Below the pieces are notes generated by a model, which worked only from the letters and a program-made list of their open reading frames with translations, searched no databases and was not told where the DNA came from. Positions 24,215-32,719 of a DNA stretch of 64,000 nucleotides are shown here, piece after piece (within the stretch, counting starts at the first letter, position 1; every line of letters begins with the position of its first letter). This stretch comes from JABFRJ01 sp031374735. GTDB taxonomy: Bacteria; Pseudomonadota; Alphaproteobacteria; Rhizobiales; Hyphomicrobiaceae. The stretch spans positions 1 to 64,000 of the forward strand of contig JANMGQ010000060.1 in the NCBI GenBank assembly GCA_031374735.1, given 5' to 3'. A program made the position numbers and the translations under genes.

Positions 24215-26074
24215 TCACTCCTGCATGCTGAGCGCGAAGTTCGCGACGCCGTCCACGCGCGGCACGGCGGCGACGAGCTTACGCGTATAGGGGTGCTGCG
24301 GGCGTAGAATAACATCCTCGACCGGGCCGATTTCGACGATCTCGCCCTCGCGCATGACGGCGATCCGATCGCACAGGTGCGCGACGACCGAGATATCGTG
24401 CGAGATGAAGAGGTAGGCGACGCCGAGCCGGTCCCGCAGGTCTGCCAGCAAATTGATGATCGCGGCCTGCACTGAGACATCGAGTGCGGAAACGGGCTCG
24501 TCGCATACGATGAAGCGTGGCTCGGTTGCGAGCGCCAGCGCAATGCCGACGCGCTGCTTTTCGCCGCCGCTCATTTGATGCGCATAGCGATCCTTGTAGT
24601 GCTCGGGCAAGCGGACGAGATCGAGCAACGCGCTCACTCGGGCGGACACATCCCCGGCGGACGCCAAGCCGAATCGGATCAAGGGGCGACTGAGCAGTTC
24701 GCCGACCGTTTTGCGCGGATTGAGCGAGGAATCGGGGTTCTGGAAAACGATCTGCGCCAGCCGACGCATCGCAACCAGCCCACCTTGTGGGAGGCGGGAC
24801 ACATCCTCGCCGGCAATGCGGATCACCCCCGCGTCCGGATTAATCAAGCGAAGGATCGTCCGTCCCAGTGTTGTCTTGCCCGAACCGGATTCGCCGACAA
24901 GGCCTAGCGCTTCGCCGGCCGCAATCGACAGCGAGATCCTGTTGACGGGTGCAATGCGGATGGGTTTGCGCTGCGGTCGCCAGGCCTCGAAGGCCCACGG
25001 CGTGTGCCCGATGGTGAAGGACTTGGTCAGGCCTTGCACAACGACAACTGGACCGGCTGACGGCTGTTGTGCGTTGCGGATGGTGGCAAGGCCATCGTCG
25101 TGGCTCGGCCACGGCGTGGCGGCAAGCGGTTCGGCGCGACCACACCGCACCGCTCGCTCGCCGACCTCCTGCAGCGATTGCGCCGCATCGCAAGCGGTCT
25201 GTGCAAACGGGCAACGACTGGAAAACCGGCAGCCCGCAGGGGGCGCGCGCAAATCTGGCAAACGCCCTGGGATCGACGCCAGACGCGACTTGCGTTCGCC
25301 GAGGCGCGGGATCGCTGCAAGCAGCCCCTTGGAATAGGGGTGCGCGGGCTTGCTCAACAGCGCTTGCGTCGCGCCGCGTTCAACGATCTGCCCGGCGTAG
25401 AGCACGGCAGCCTCATCGGCGATGCGGCTGACAACACCGAGGTTGTGGCTGATGAAGAGCATCGTCAGGTTGCGCTCGGCGCGCAGGCGCTCAAGCAGTT
25501 CGAGAATCTGGGCCTCGATGGTGACGTCGAGGGCCGTGGTTGGTTCGTCGAGAATTAACAGTTCCGGTTCCGCGGCGAGTGCGCCGGCGATCAAGGCGCG
25601 CTGACGCATACCGCCGGACAGCTGATGCGGATACGCTTGTGCCACGACATCAGGCTGGCGGATGCCGACTTCGTCGAGGAGTTCAATGGCGCGCGCCAGT
25701 GCGGCCTTGGGTGTAAGCCCGCGCTTATGGACCAGCCCCTCGCCCACTTGCTCGCCGATGCGCAGCGACGGATTGAGGACAGAAAACGGGTCCTGGAATA
25801 CAAGGCCCATGCGCGCGCCGCGGATGTCGCGCCGCTGCTCGGTCGACAGAGCCATCAGGTCCTGGCCGGCAAACAGGATGCGACCCGACGCGATGCGTGC
25901 CTCGGCTGGCAAAATCCCCATGGCCGCAAGCGCAACCGTGCTTTTGCCTGAGCCTGACTCGCCGACCAGCGCGAGCGTGGAGCCGCGCGCGACGTTGAAC
26001 GACACCGACGTCAAAGCTTCAATTTCGCCGCCGGGCGTCCGGTATCGGATGGTGAGGTCTTCGACGGTGAGCAT
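24215..26074 (-). CDS. fused DppD-DppF-type ABC ATPase
   Basis: 619-aa protein with two complete nucleotide-binding domains in one chain. Domain 1 has GESGSGKSTVALAAMGIL, QLSGGMRQRALIAGAL and LLILDEPTTALD; domain 2 has GESGSGKTTLGRTILRL, MSGGEKQRVGIALAL and FIVCDEPVSALD. The Cys-bearing Opp-type extension (AGCRFSSRCPFAQTAC) sits between them. A fused pair of this kind replaces separate DppD and DppF subunits. Start at ATG 26074, two bases after the dppC stop; a longer frame to 26242 runs into dppC. It powers the permease encoded by the two upstream genes. Confidence 0.92.
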   Translation of the reverse strand: MLTVEDLTIRYRTPGGEIEALTSVSFNVARGSTLALVGESGSGKSTVALAAMGILPAEARIASGRILFAGQDLMALSTEQRRDIRGARMGLVFQDPFSVLNPSLRIGEQVGEGLVHKRGLTPKAALARAIELLDEVGIRQPDVVAQAYPHQLSGGMRQRALIAGALAAEPELLILDEPTTALDVTIEAQILELLERLRAERNLTMLFISHNLGVVSRIADEAAVLYAGQIVERGATQALLSKPAHPYSKGLLAAIPRLGERKSRLASIPGRLPDLRAPPAGCRFSSRCPFAQTACDAAQSLQEVGERAVRCGRAEPLAATPWPSHDDGLATIRNAQQPSAGPVVVVQGLTKSFTIGHTPWAFEAWRPQRKPIRIAPVNRISLSIAAGEALGLVGESGSGKTTLGRTILRLINPDAGVIRIAGEDVSRLPQGGLVAMRRLAQIVFQNPDSSLNPRKTVGELLSRPLIRFGLASAGDVSARVSALLDLVRLPEHYKDRYAHQMSGGEKQRVGIALALATEPRFIVCDEPVSALDVSVQAAIINLLADLRDRLGVAYLFISHDISVVAHLCDRIAVMREGEIVEIGPVEDVILRPQHPYTRKLVAAVPRVDGVANFALSMQE

Positions 26075-26076
26075 GA

Positions 26077-26931
26077 CTATTTGCCCACCCGCGCTTTGAG
26101 CCGCGGGTCGAGCCGCTCCCGCGCGCCATCCCCGATGAGATTGATGCCAATCACCAGCAGGCACATGGCAGCCCCCGGCGCCAAAGCCAGCCACGGCGCG
26201 CGATCCAGGAAGGATCGTGCTTCCGAGATCATCAATCCCCAATCGGAACTCGGCGGCTGCGCACCAAGGCCGAGAAAGCTCAATGCCGACCCGAGCAGGA
26301 TGGCGTAGGTCACGCGCAGGCTCGCCTCGACGATCAGCGGTGGCCAGGCATTTGGGAGGATTTCGCGAAACAGGATGTAGGATGAGCTTTCAGCCCGCGC
26401 GCGGGCCGCCTGGATGAAATCCTCGCCCGCCAGCGTCAGCGTGACGGAGCGCGTCAAGCGGGCAATCGGTGGAATATAGACGAAGCCGACGGCAACGGCC
26501 GTTTTCCAGAGCGCGGGTGGCGTGACGGCCAACACCATCAGGCCGAGCATGATCGGGGGGATCGCCATCATCACATCGGCGAGACGCATCAGCCCTTCAT
26601 CGAGCCAGCCGCGAAAGTATCCGGCAGCAAGGCCCATCGGCACGCCGATCGCGAGGCTGACGAGCGTCGCGCTGATGCCCATCGCCAACGAGAGCCGCCC
26701 GCCCATCAGTAGACGGCTCAACACGTCGCGGCCGTATTCGTCCGTGCCGAGCCAATAGGTCGCGTTCGGCGCGAGGAAGCGCGTCCGCATCGAGATCGTG
26801 TCCCAGGGATGCGGTGCGATCCAGGGCGCGAGCAGGCTGAGAACCACGATCGCGCCAGTGATCGCGAGCCCAGCCTTGAGCTGCAGCGGCATGGGGCGTC
26901 GCGGTTCTGATTTGCCCACACTAACTGACAT
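26077..26931 (-). CDS. ABC transporter permease (DppC-like), operon with fused ATPase
   Basis: 284-aa permease. N-terminal helix LAITGAIVVLSLLAPWIA, then the loop with WLGTDEYGRDVLSRLLMGGR, the coupling loop AGEDFIQAARARAESSSYIL, and the C-terminal FLGLGAQPPSSDWGLMISEA. The ATG lies 11 bp inside the end of the upstream dppB gene, a coupled arrangement. The long frame up to 27237 is an overlap with dppB and was trimmed. No binding protein gene is adjacent to this operon. Confidence 0.9.
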   Translation of the reverse strand: MSVSVGKSEPRRPMPLQLKAGLAITGAIVVLSLLAPWIAPHPWDTISMRTRFLAPNATYWLGTDEYGRDVLSRLLMGGRLSLAMGISATLVSLAIGVPMGLAAGYFRGWLDEGLMRLADVMMAIPPIMLGLMVLAVTPPALWKTAVAVGFVYIPPIARLTRSVTLTLAGEDFIQAARARAESSSYILFREILPNAWPPLIVEASLRVTYAILLGSALSFLGLGAQPPSSDWGLMISEARSFLDRAPWLALAPGAAMCLLVIGINLIGDGARERLDPRLKARVGK

Positions 26932-27877
26932 GGCCGGAAAACCTGATCTTTGGGTTGAGCCATGCGTACAGGAGGTCAGCGATGAGATTGGCCAGCGCAT
27001 AGATGGCCGCCACCACGAGTATGGCCGCTTGCAACGTCGGCAGGTCTCGGTTCTGGATTGAGAAGACCACCAAGCGTCCGAGACCTGGATAGGCGAAAAC
27101 CGTTTCGACAACGACAATCCCGCCCATGAGTCGGCCGAAATCCAACGCGAGCACGGTGATGGTCGGCAACAGCGCATTGCGCAGCGCGTGATGAAACACA
27201 ACGACCCGCTCCGGCAGCCCTTTTGCGCGCGCCGCATTGACGTAGGGACTCTGCATCACCTCGATCATGCTCGACCGCGTGAGGCGCGAGACATGCGCGA
27301 GATGGCCGAAGACCAGCGTGATCGTTGGCCCTATGAGATGCGAGAACCAGACCCACACACCCGCCGACATGGGCTCGTACCCCGACGCCGGAAGCCATCC
27401 GAGCCACGCCGCAAACACGATGATGACGATAATGGACCAGAAGAACTCCGGCACCGCGATGCCGAGGTAAGTCGCAATCGAGACACTGTGATCCAGCGCG
27501 CGGCCATGGCGCAGCGCTGCGACGATCCCAAGTCCGACCCCGATGAGAGCTATCAGGACGAAGGAAAAGCCGGTCAGCATGAGCGATCGGCTGACCGCCT
27601 CCCACAACATGGGTGCGATCGGCCGTTTCAGCAGTGGTGAGTCTCCGAGATCACCGGACAGAAACCCGGCGGCCCATCGCACGTATTGCTGCCAGATCGG
27701 ATCGTTCAGCCCGAGCTTAAATTCGAGCGCCCTGACCTGATCGGGTGGCGCGAACGAGCCGAGGATGAGATAGGCGACATTGGCCGGCAGGAGCGCCGTG
27801 ATTGAAAAGACAAGCATCGAGACAGCCACCAGCACGAGCACCACGAAGGCCAATCGTCTGAGGATGAAGGCTGTCAT
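26921..27877 (-). CDS. ABC transporter permease (DppB-like), first gene of operon
   Basis: 318-aa permease. It opens MTAFILRRLAFVVLVLVAVS as DppB proteins do and carries a coupling loop SPYVNAARAKGLPERVVVFH. Its end, IYALANLIADLLYAWLNPKI, is the usual terminal helix. Start set at ATG 27877; a 15-residue longer frame lacks membrane character. Only about 120 bp separate it from the ctpA terminator, so its promoter must be there. Confidence 0.9.
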   Translation of the reverse strand: MTAFILRRLAFVVLVLVAVSMLVFSITALLPANVAYLILGSFAPPDQVRALEFKLGLNDPIWQQYVRWAAGFLSGDLGDSPLLKRPIAPMLWEAVSRSLMLTGFSFVLIALIGVGLGIVAALRHGRALDHSVSIATYLGIAVPEFFWSIIVIIVFAAWLGWLPASGYEPMSAGVWVWFSHLIGPTITLVFGHLAHVSRLTRSSMIEVMQSPYVNAARAKGLPERVVVFHHALRNALLPTITVLALDFGRLMGGIVVVETVFAYPGLGRLVVFSIQNRDLPTLQAAILVVAAIYALANLIADLLYAWLNPKIRFSGHVS

Positions 27878-27997
27878 CGATGCTGTTTTCCCAGAGCAAT
27901 CGGGTGAACCGAAACATCCCACGTGGCGTGATCATGGAGTTTCGTCTGATATCTGTCCCGCGGATTCATCAAGATCCTGCGACCAACAAAATCCAGC

Positions 27998-28032
27998 AAC
28001 AAAAAAGCCGGACATCGAGTGATGTCCGGCTT
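27998..28032 (-). terminator. rho-independent terminator of ctpA
   Basis: On the minus strand a perfect 12-bp stem AAGCCGGACATC/GATGTCCGGCTT with a 4-nt loop runs straight into TTTTTTGTTG. It starts 17 bp after the ctpA stop. Strong, classic intrinsic terminator insulating the transporter operon from ctpA. Confidence 0.88.
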
Positions 28033-28048
28033 GATGGGTCAGTTGCGA

Positions 28049-29422
28049 TTACGGCTTTTTCTCTTCCGACTTCTTGTCTTCGGGTGCTTCAACCCTCTTC
28101 GGCAGGTCGACCGTTTCGCCGCGCGCCAGCTTCAGGGCAATTTGAAGCTGAGTGTCCTTCTCGGGTTCGCGCGGCACATAGGCCGACGAGCCCGACTCTT
28201 CCTTCTTGTCTTTGTTGGCGTTCGGATCGTTGCGCAGGTGACCCTTCAGGCTGGCTTCGCCGCGCGGCTTCTCCGAAATCGACTTTGGCTTCAAGTCGTC
28301 TGGCAGTTCATTTTCGACCAGCATGTCGGGATCGATGCCCTTGGCCTGGATCGATTTGCCTGACGGCGTGTAGTACCGCGCGGTGGTCAGGCGGATGGCG
28401 CCGTTCTGGCCGAGCGGGATGATGGTCTGCACCGAACCCTTACCGAACGAGCGTGTGCCGATGATGGTCGCACGCTTGTGGTCCTGCAGAGCGCCGGCCA
28501 CGATCTCAGATGCTGACGCCGAGCCGCCGTTGATCAACACGAAAACGGGTTTGCCGTCCGAGATGTCACCGGCACGTGCGTTGGCGCGCTGCATCTCCTC
28601 GGCATTGCGGCCCTTGGTGATGACGATGGCCCCCTTCTCGAGGAAATCGTCCGAGACCGCGATGGCCTGGTCCAGCAATCCGCCGGGGTTGTTGCGCAGG
28701 TCGATGACAAAGCTCTTTACGGTCTTGCCTTCGGCCTTGAGCTTGTCCTTCAGCGCGCCAACTTCCTTCACGAGGCCCGAGTGGGTTTGTTCGTTGAAGG
28801 TGGTGATTTTGGCGTAGATGATGTCGCCTTCCAAACGCGCCTTGACCGGCTTGATCTGGATCTTGTCGCGCACCAGTTTCAGGTCGAAGGGCTCGTCCTT
28901 GCCCTTGCGCACAATGGTCAGCACGATCGGCGTGTTGACGAGGCCGCGCATTTTTTCGACAGCCTGATCGAGGGGCAGGCCCAGGATCGACTCGCCGTCG
29001 AGGTGCGTGATCAGGTCGTTAGATTGCACGCCAGCGCGTGAGGCGGGCGTATCATCGATCGGCGCGACAACCTTGATGACCTGCTGCTCGCTGGTCACTT
29101 CGATGCCGAGGCCGCCGAACTCGCCGCGCGTCTGAACCTGCATATCCTTGAAGGATTTCGGGTTCATGTAGGACGAGTGCGGGTCGAGGGAGGCGAGCAT
29201 GCCGTTGATGGCGCTCTCGATCAGTTGCGAGTCGGTGGGTTTGTCAACATACTCGTTGCGCACGCGCTCCAGCACGTCACCGAACAAATCCAGCTGGCGG
29301 TAGATCTCGTTGTTCGGTGTCGTTGCCGAGAACGTGCGCGAGACATTGAACATACTCGTTGCGGCAGCGACGCCCGCTACGCCAAGGAAACCCCAGAAGG
29401 CCAGATCTGATTTGCGGCTCAT
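28049..29422 (-). CDS. ctpA: carboxy-terminal processing protease (S41 family)
   Basis: 457-aa serine protease acting in the periplasm, where it trims cell-wall enzymes and other exported proteins. An N-terminal membrane anchor (LAFWGFLGVAGVAAATS) is followed by a PDZ domain (GGLGIEVTSEQQVIKVVAPI ... DDTPASRAGV) and the S41 core. The catalytic Ser lies in NGGSASASEIVAGALQ and the Lys in TRSFGKGSVQT. The C-terminus is Lys/Glu-rich. It is preceded on the same strand by envC, 62 bp away; the two are often paired in alphaproteobacteria, consistent with joint control of septal peptidoglycan hydrolysis. The annotated start removes a 47-residue non-homologous extension. Confidence 0.94.
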   Translation of the reverse strand: MSRKSDLAFWGFLGVAGVAAATSMFNVSRTFSATTPNNEIYRQLDLFGDVLERVRNEYVDKPTDSQLIESAINGMLASLDPHSSYMNPKSFKDMQVQTRGEFGGLGIEVTSEQQVIKVVAPIDDTPASRAGVQSNDLITHLDGESILGLPLDQAVEKMRGLVNTPIVLTIVRKGKDEPFDLKLVRDKIQIKPVKARLEGDIIYAKITTFNEQTHSGLVKEVGALKDKLKAEGKTVKSFVIDLRNNPGGLLDQAIAVSDDFLEKGAIVITKGRNAEEMQRANARAGDISDGKPVFVLINGGSASASEIVAGALQDHKRATIIGTRSFGKGSVQTIIPLGQNGAIRLTTARYYTPSGKSIQAKGIDPDMLVENELPDDLKPKSISEKPRGEASLKGHLRNDPNANKDKKEESGSSAYVPREPEKDTQLQIALKLARGETVDLPKRVEAPEDKKSEEKKP

Positions 29423-29484
29423 GTGTTCACTCTCCCGGCTCGGCGTCTTCGGTAAGCTACAGTCAACGCGGACAGATTGTCCAC

Positions 29485-31014
29485 TCAACCGCGGGAAAAT
29501 TGAGGCGGATATCGCCTCAAATCCTCGGCATCGGCATTTCTTTTGGGCGGATCCATCCACCACGGGTCTGGATCAACCGGCTTTTGGTCCTTGCGGAACT
29601 CAACGTAGAGCACAGGTCCACCGCTTTGCAGGCGGCCTGGGACGTTCTTAGGCGCCGGCACCATGGTGCCTACCGGCTCGCCTGCCAGCAGGAACTGGCC
29701 AGTTGTAACATCAAGCTGCGACAAATTCGCGAGCAGGATGTGGTGGCCGCCGCCCGCGTTGATGATCAGCACCTGACCATAAGTGCGGAACTCGCCCGCA
29801 TACACCACCCAGCCGTCAGCCGGGGAGGTCACCTGCGCGCCGTGCCGCGTCTCGATGGAAATGCCAAGCGCCGGCCCACGCGACGTGCGCTCGCCAAAAC
29901 TGATCACACGCCGGCCAGCTGCGGGCGCCGGCAACTTGCCCCTGGCGAGATGAAACGCCATGCGCGGCTCGATCGGCGCCTGAGCGCGAGGCGTCTGTCC
30001 ACCGACGTCGAGCGTAACTGGCGGCGGGCGCGCCTCGGCCGGCTTGGGCGGGGTCAGCGCTGCTTGCTTGGTCGAGGGCGCCGGAGCCGGGGCCGACGGC
30101 TGACCTGTCGCGAGCTCAGGAACCTTTGGCTCGCTAGACTCGGGTGGCGGAACCGCGGACGGATTGGCTGACGGTGTCGCTCCCGGCTGAGCCAGGGCGC
30201 GCTCATATTCGCCGAGGCGGGTTTTGTCGGCCACGCCTTTGTCGAGCTTGTCGGTTGCGGCAGCCAGATCGTCAATTTTTTCAGCAGTCTTGGCGATCTC
30301 CGCCGCAGCCCGTTGCAGGCGCGAGAATTCGCCCTGTTTGTCGGCTTCTGCTCGACGGCGCTGATCGATCAGGGCAGCGATCTGGACCCGTCTTTCAGCC
30401 AAACGCTGGCCGTCGGCGCGCTCTTTCTCGCTTTCAGCATCGGTCTTGGCACGCACTTCGGCCAAGGCTTTGAGTTGCCCCGAGAGCTCCGCCGCCTTCT
30501 GCTGCACCTCCGGATAGGCTTGCCCGAGCAGCTTCGAACTGCGGATCATCTCTAAGATGTCTTCGCGCCGTGTGATCATGACGGGCGGCGGGTTGCGGCC
30601 CATGCGCTGCATACTGGCGAGCAGCTTGGCAAGTTCGGCATAGCGCACTTCCAGTGACCCGCGGATCAGCGTTTCCTGGGCTTCGAGCTCGCCCTTGCGC
30701 TGGTCGATGGCCGACAGGCGGGTCTCGGTGGCCTGGATGTCACGTGCGGTCGCTTGCAACTCCCGGTTCAACTCGTCGCGGCTCTGGCGCAATCGGACAA
30801 GTTCGGCCTGCACTTCGCCGGCTTTGCGGTCTTGCTCAGTGAGTGGCCGGTTGGGTGTCTGAGCCAGCGCCGGGGTGCTCAGCAACAAAGCGGTGACGGC
30901 CAAGGCGTACGCGGAGTGCTGCCTCGAACGGGTGCGCAAGCAGGTCTGTTTGTGTGCGGCGTCCAATCCAATTGGCCCCAGCTTCCGAATCAACTGTGTG
31001 GCTAGTGTAGTCAC
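29485..31014 (-). CDS. envC: murein hydrolase activator EnvC-like protein
   Basis: 509-aa exported coiled-coil protein with a degenerate LytM/M23 domain. The signal sequence reads AYALAVTALLLSTPALAQ, followed by two long Glu/Arg/Ala-rich coiled coils and a Pro-rich linker. The M23 domain (RVISFGERTSRGPALGISIE ... SPADGWVVYAGEF) lacks the metal-binding His and Asp of active M23 peptidases: the site reads SRGPALGISIE instead of an HxGxD motif. It is therefore an activator of amidases rather than a peptidase. Only a GTG at 31014 opens the full frame and no ribosome-binding site is evident, so the start may be further in (for example TTG 30966). It is operonic with ctpA. Confidence 0.88.
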   Translation of the reverse strand: MTTLATQLIRKLGPIGLDAAHKQTCLRTRSRQHSAYALAVTALLLSTPALAQTPNRPLTEQDRKAGEVQAELVRLRQSRDELNRELQATARDIQATETRLSAIDQRKGELEAQETLIRGSLEVRYAELAKLLASMQRMGRNPPPVMITRREDILEMIRSSKLLGQAYPEVQQKAAELSGQLKALAEVRAKTDAESEKERADGQRLAERRVQIAALIDQRRRAEADKQGEFSRLQRAAAEIAKTAEKIDDLAAATDKLDKGVADKTRLGEYERALAQPGATPSANPSAVPPPESSEPKVPELATGQPSAPAPAPSTKQAALTPPKPAEARPPPVTLDVGGQTPRAQAPIEPRMAFHLARGKLPAPAAGRRVISFGERTSRGPALGISIETRHGAQVTSPADGWVVYAGEFRTYGQVLIINAGGGHHILLANLSQLDVTTGQFLLAGEPVGTMVPAPKNVPGRLQSGGPVLYVEFRKDQKPVDPDPWWMDPPKRNADAEDLRRYPPQFSRG

Positions 31015-31124
31015 AACGGCCGAGACCGGGCATTAGAATTGTGGCACGACCACGGTTCAAGGCTTGAGCCTTTAGGTCATGGATCAAGATGGGCCAGGAA
31101 TAAAACGGGCCAGAGGCACTGCGC

Positions 31125-31325
31125 ATGGCAACGACGTTCTTTCATCTGACGACATTGGCCGTCATCGCCGTGCTCGCTGTTCTCGGCATTGGTCTGTGGA
31201 ATATGAGCCGTGAGGGCACGGCCAGCATGAGCCAGAAGCTTATGCGTTGGCGCGTCGGGCTACAGTTTCTCGCCATCATTGTGATCATGCTGGCTGTCTG
31301 GTTCAAACGTTCGGCCACAGGCTGA
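31125..31325 (+). CDS. twin-transmembrane HIG1-domain protein
   Basis: 66-aa membrane protein with two hydrophobic helices (LTTLAVIAVLAVLGIGLWNM and LQFLAIIVIMLAVWF) joined by a short basic loop containing SQKLMRWRVGLQF, the HIG1 signature. Mitochondrial HIG1 proteins assist respiratory complex III/IV assembly; bacterial ones are small and uncharacterised. Its presence about 2.5 kb from the bc1 operon is suggestive, but it is not in that operon. It converges closely (7 bp) with the racemase gene. Confidence 0.85.
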   Translation: MATTFFHLTTLAVIAVLAVLGIGLWNMSREGTASMSQKLMRWRVGLQFLAIIVIMLAVWFKRSATG

Positions 31326-31332
31326 AGTCCGC

Positions 31333-32046
31333 TCAGAACAGATGCGTCACGGGTGCGCGGGCAAACACCGCCAGCTGGAGCCCCAGGTGGAACCAGCGCA
31401 CCAGGGTCATGACATCGTAAACGGGCACGCCTGCCTCTGCGCGAATCGCCGCGGCGTGAGGCACAAGGTTCGTGCATTCAAGCACGATGGCACCGGTCGC
31501 TGGATAGCGTGACATCAGCTGTCGCGTCGCGATCAGCGCATCGGCCTCGCGGGCGGCAAAACTATCGATGCCGCGGTCTCCCAATAGCGCACGGCGGAAC
31601 GGACCGTGCTCCGGCAGGCCGACGACGGGAGTGTCCAGCCGTGCACCGGCTCCATCAAGATGCGGCGCGCCCAGGCTTTTACCATTGAACGTCAGCACAC
31701 CCACCCGCTTGCCCGCCGGCAAAAGCCGCTCCACCCAAGCCACCTGCAGGAGCGCGCTGGTCGCGACCGGAACGGGCAAACAGCCCGCCAGTTCGCGCTG
31801 ATAGATCGCCAGAAAACCGCAACTGGTGACAATGCCATGCGCGCCCTGCTCGACAAGGCGCAGTGCGCCGGCGGTGAACGGCGCCAGGAAGGCGTCGTCG
31901 GAAATCGTGGTGATGGCCTCCGTCGTTGCGCCGGGCGTGCGGGCATACAGCACCGGAAAATCAAACGACGCGGGATTGCCGAGATCGCCGGGAAAGCGGT
32001 CGAAGGCATTGTCGAGCATCAAGATGCCAAGTGTCGCTGTCGCCAT
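31333..32046 (-). CDS. Asp/Glu racemase-family protein
   Basis: 237-aa member of the aspartate/glutamate/hydantoin racemase superfamily. These use two cysteines on opposite faces of the active site; both are present, in IVTSCGFLA (Cys76) and IVLECTNLVPH (Cys191). Specificity is unknown; relatives include maleate isomerase and arylmalonate decarboxylase, which have one or two of these cysteines. The start codon ATG 32046 gives MATATLGILMLD. It is monocistronic and divergent from the SoxY-like gene, with 119 bp between them. Confidence 0.85.
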   Translation of the reverse strand: MATATLGILMLDNAFDRFPGDLGNPASFDFPVLYARTPGATTEAITTISDDAFLAPFTAGALRLVEQGAHGIVTSCGFLAIYQRELAGCLPVPVATSALLQVAWVERLLPAGKRVGVLTFNGKSLGAPHLDGAGARLDTPVVGLPEHGPFRRALLGDRGIDSFAAREADALIATRQLMSRYPATGAIVLECTNLVPHAAAIRAEAGVPVYDVMTLVRWFHLGLQLAVFARAPVTHLF

Positions 32047-32165
32047 GGCGCTATCCTCCGCTCATCACAAGCACGTGGCCTGCTCCCGCACTTGTGGACA
32101 AGTTCACAAGATCGCGCCACCAGTGGCCTGGCAAGTTGCGCCGAGCACGATTGTGAGCTGAACAG

Positions 32166-32639
32166 ATGAGAAGTGCGCCCAAGGCCGCCGCATCCACTGG
32201 TCCATCGCGCCGAGCGGTCGCTGTTGGTTTGGGCGCGGCAGCCCTTGCCCTTCCCCAACACGCCCACGCCGCTGAAGACTATACCATCTTCCTAAAGGGC
32301 ATCACCAAGGGCGCATCCGTTCAGAAGGGCCGTGTAAAGCTGACGCTGCCGGAGTTGGCTGAGAACGGCAACGTGGTTTCGACCCAGATCGAGGTCGACA
32401 GTCCGATGACAGCTGCCGACCACGTGAAGACCATCCACGTTCTGGCTGAAAAGAACCCGCAGGTGCTGCTGGTGCGGTTCCACCTTGGCCCACGCTCTGG
32501 GCGGGTGAAGCTGGCAACCAACGTGCGCTTGGCTGATACGCAGCGGGTTACCTGTCTCGCCGAAATGAGCGACGGCAGCTTCTGGTCGGGCGAGGCCAAT
32601 GTCATTGTCACTCTCGCCGCCTGTATCGATAGCGGTTGA
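32166..32639 (+). CDS. orphan SoxY-like sulfur carrier protein
   Basis: 157-aa exported protein. A twin-arginine-type signal (SRRAVAVGLGAAALALPQHAHA) precedes a SoxY-like domain. Hallmarks are LPELAENGNVVSTQIEVDSP, MTAADHVKTIHVLAEKNPQV, VRLADTQRVTCLAEMSDGSF and a final strand. In Sox systems SoxY carries sulfur intermediates on a Cys at the end of a GGCGG arm. Here the tail reads VIVTLAACIDSG: the Cys (Cys153) remains, but the flexible glycines are gone. SoxZ, SoxA, SoxX, SoxB and SoxCD are absent from the window. It may be a SoxY relative serving another carrier task. The EamA gene follows at once. Confidence 0.82.
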   Translation: MRSAPKAAASTGPSRRAVAVGLGAAALALPQHAHAAEDYTIFLKGITKGASVQKGRVKLTLPELAENGNVVSTQIEVDSPMTAADHVKTIHVLAEKNPQVLLVRFHLGPRSGRVKLATNVRLADTQRVTCLAEMSDGSFWSGEANVIVTLAACIDSG

Positions 32640-32719
32640 CACCGCACACCGGCCGGCTCCCGGTTACGGGAGTCGGTGTGCGACCACAAACAGCCCGCCC
32701 CTCCGAGCCTGCAGGCCAC

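Noticed and set aside
29485..29563. N-terminal extension of CtpA overlapping envC
   Set aside because: Residues before ATG 29422 are not exported-protein-like and overlap the envC end.
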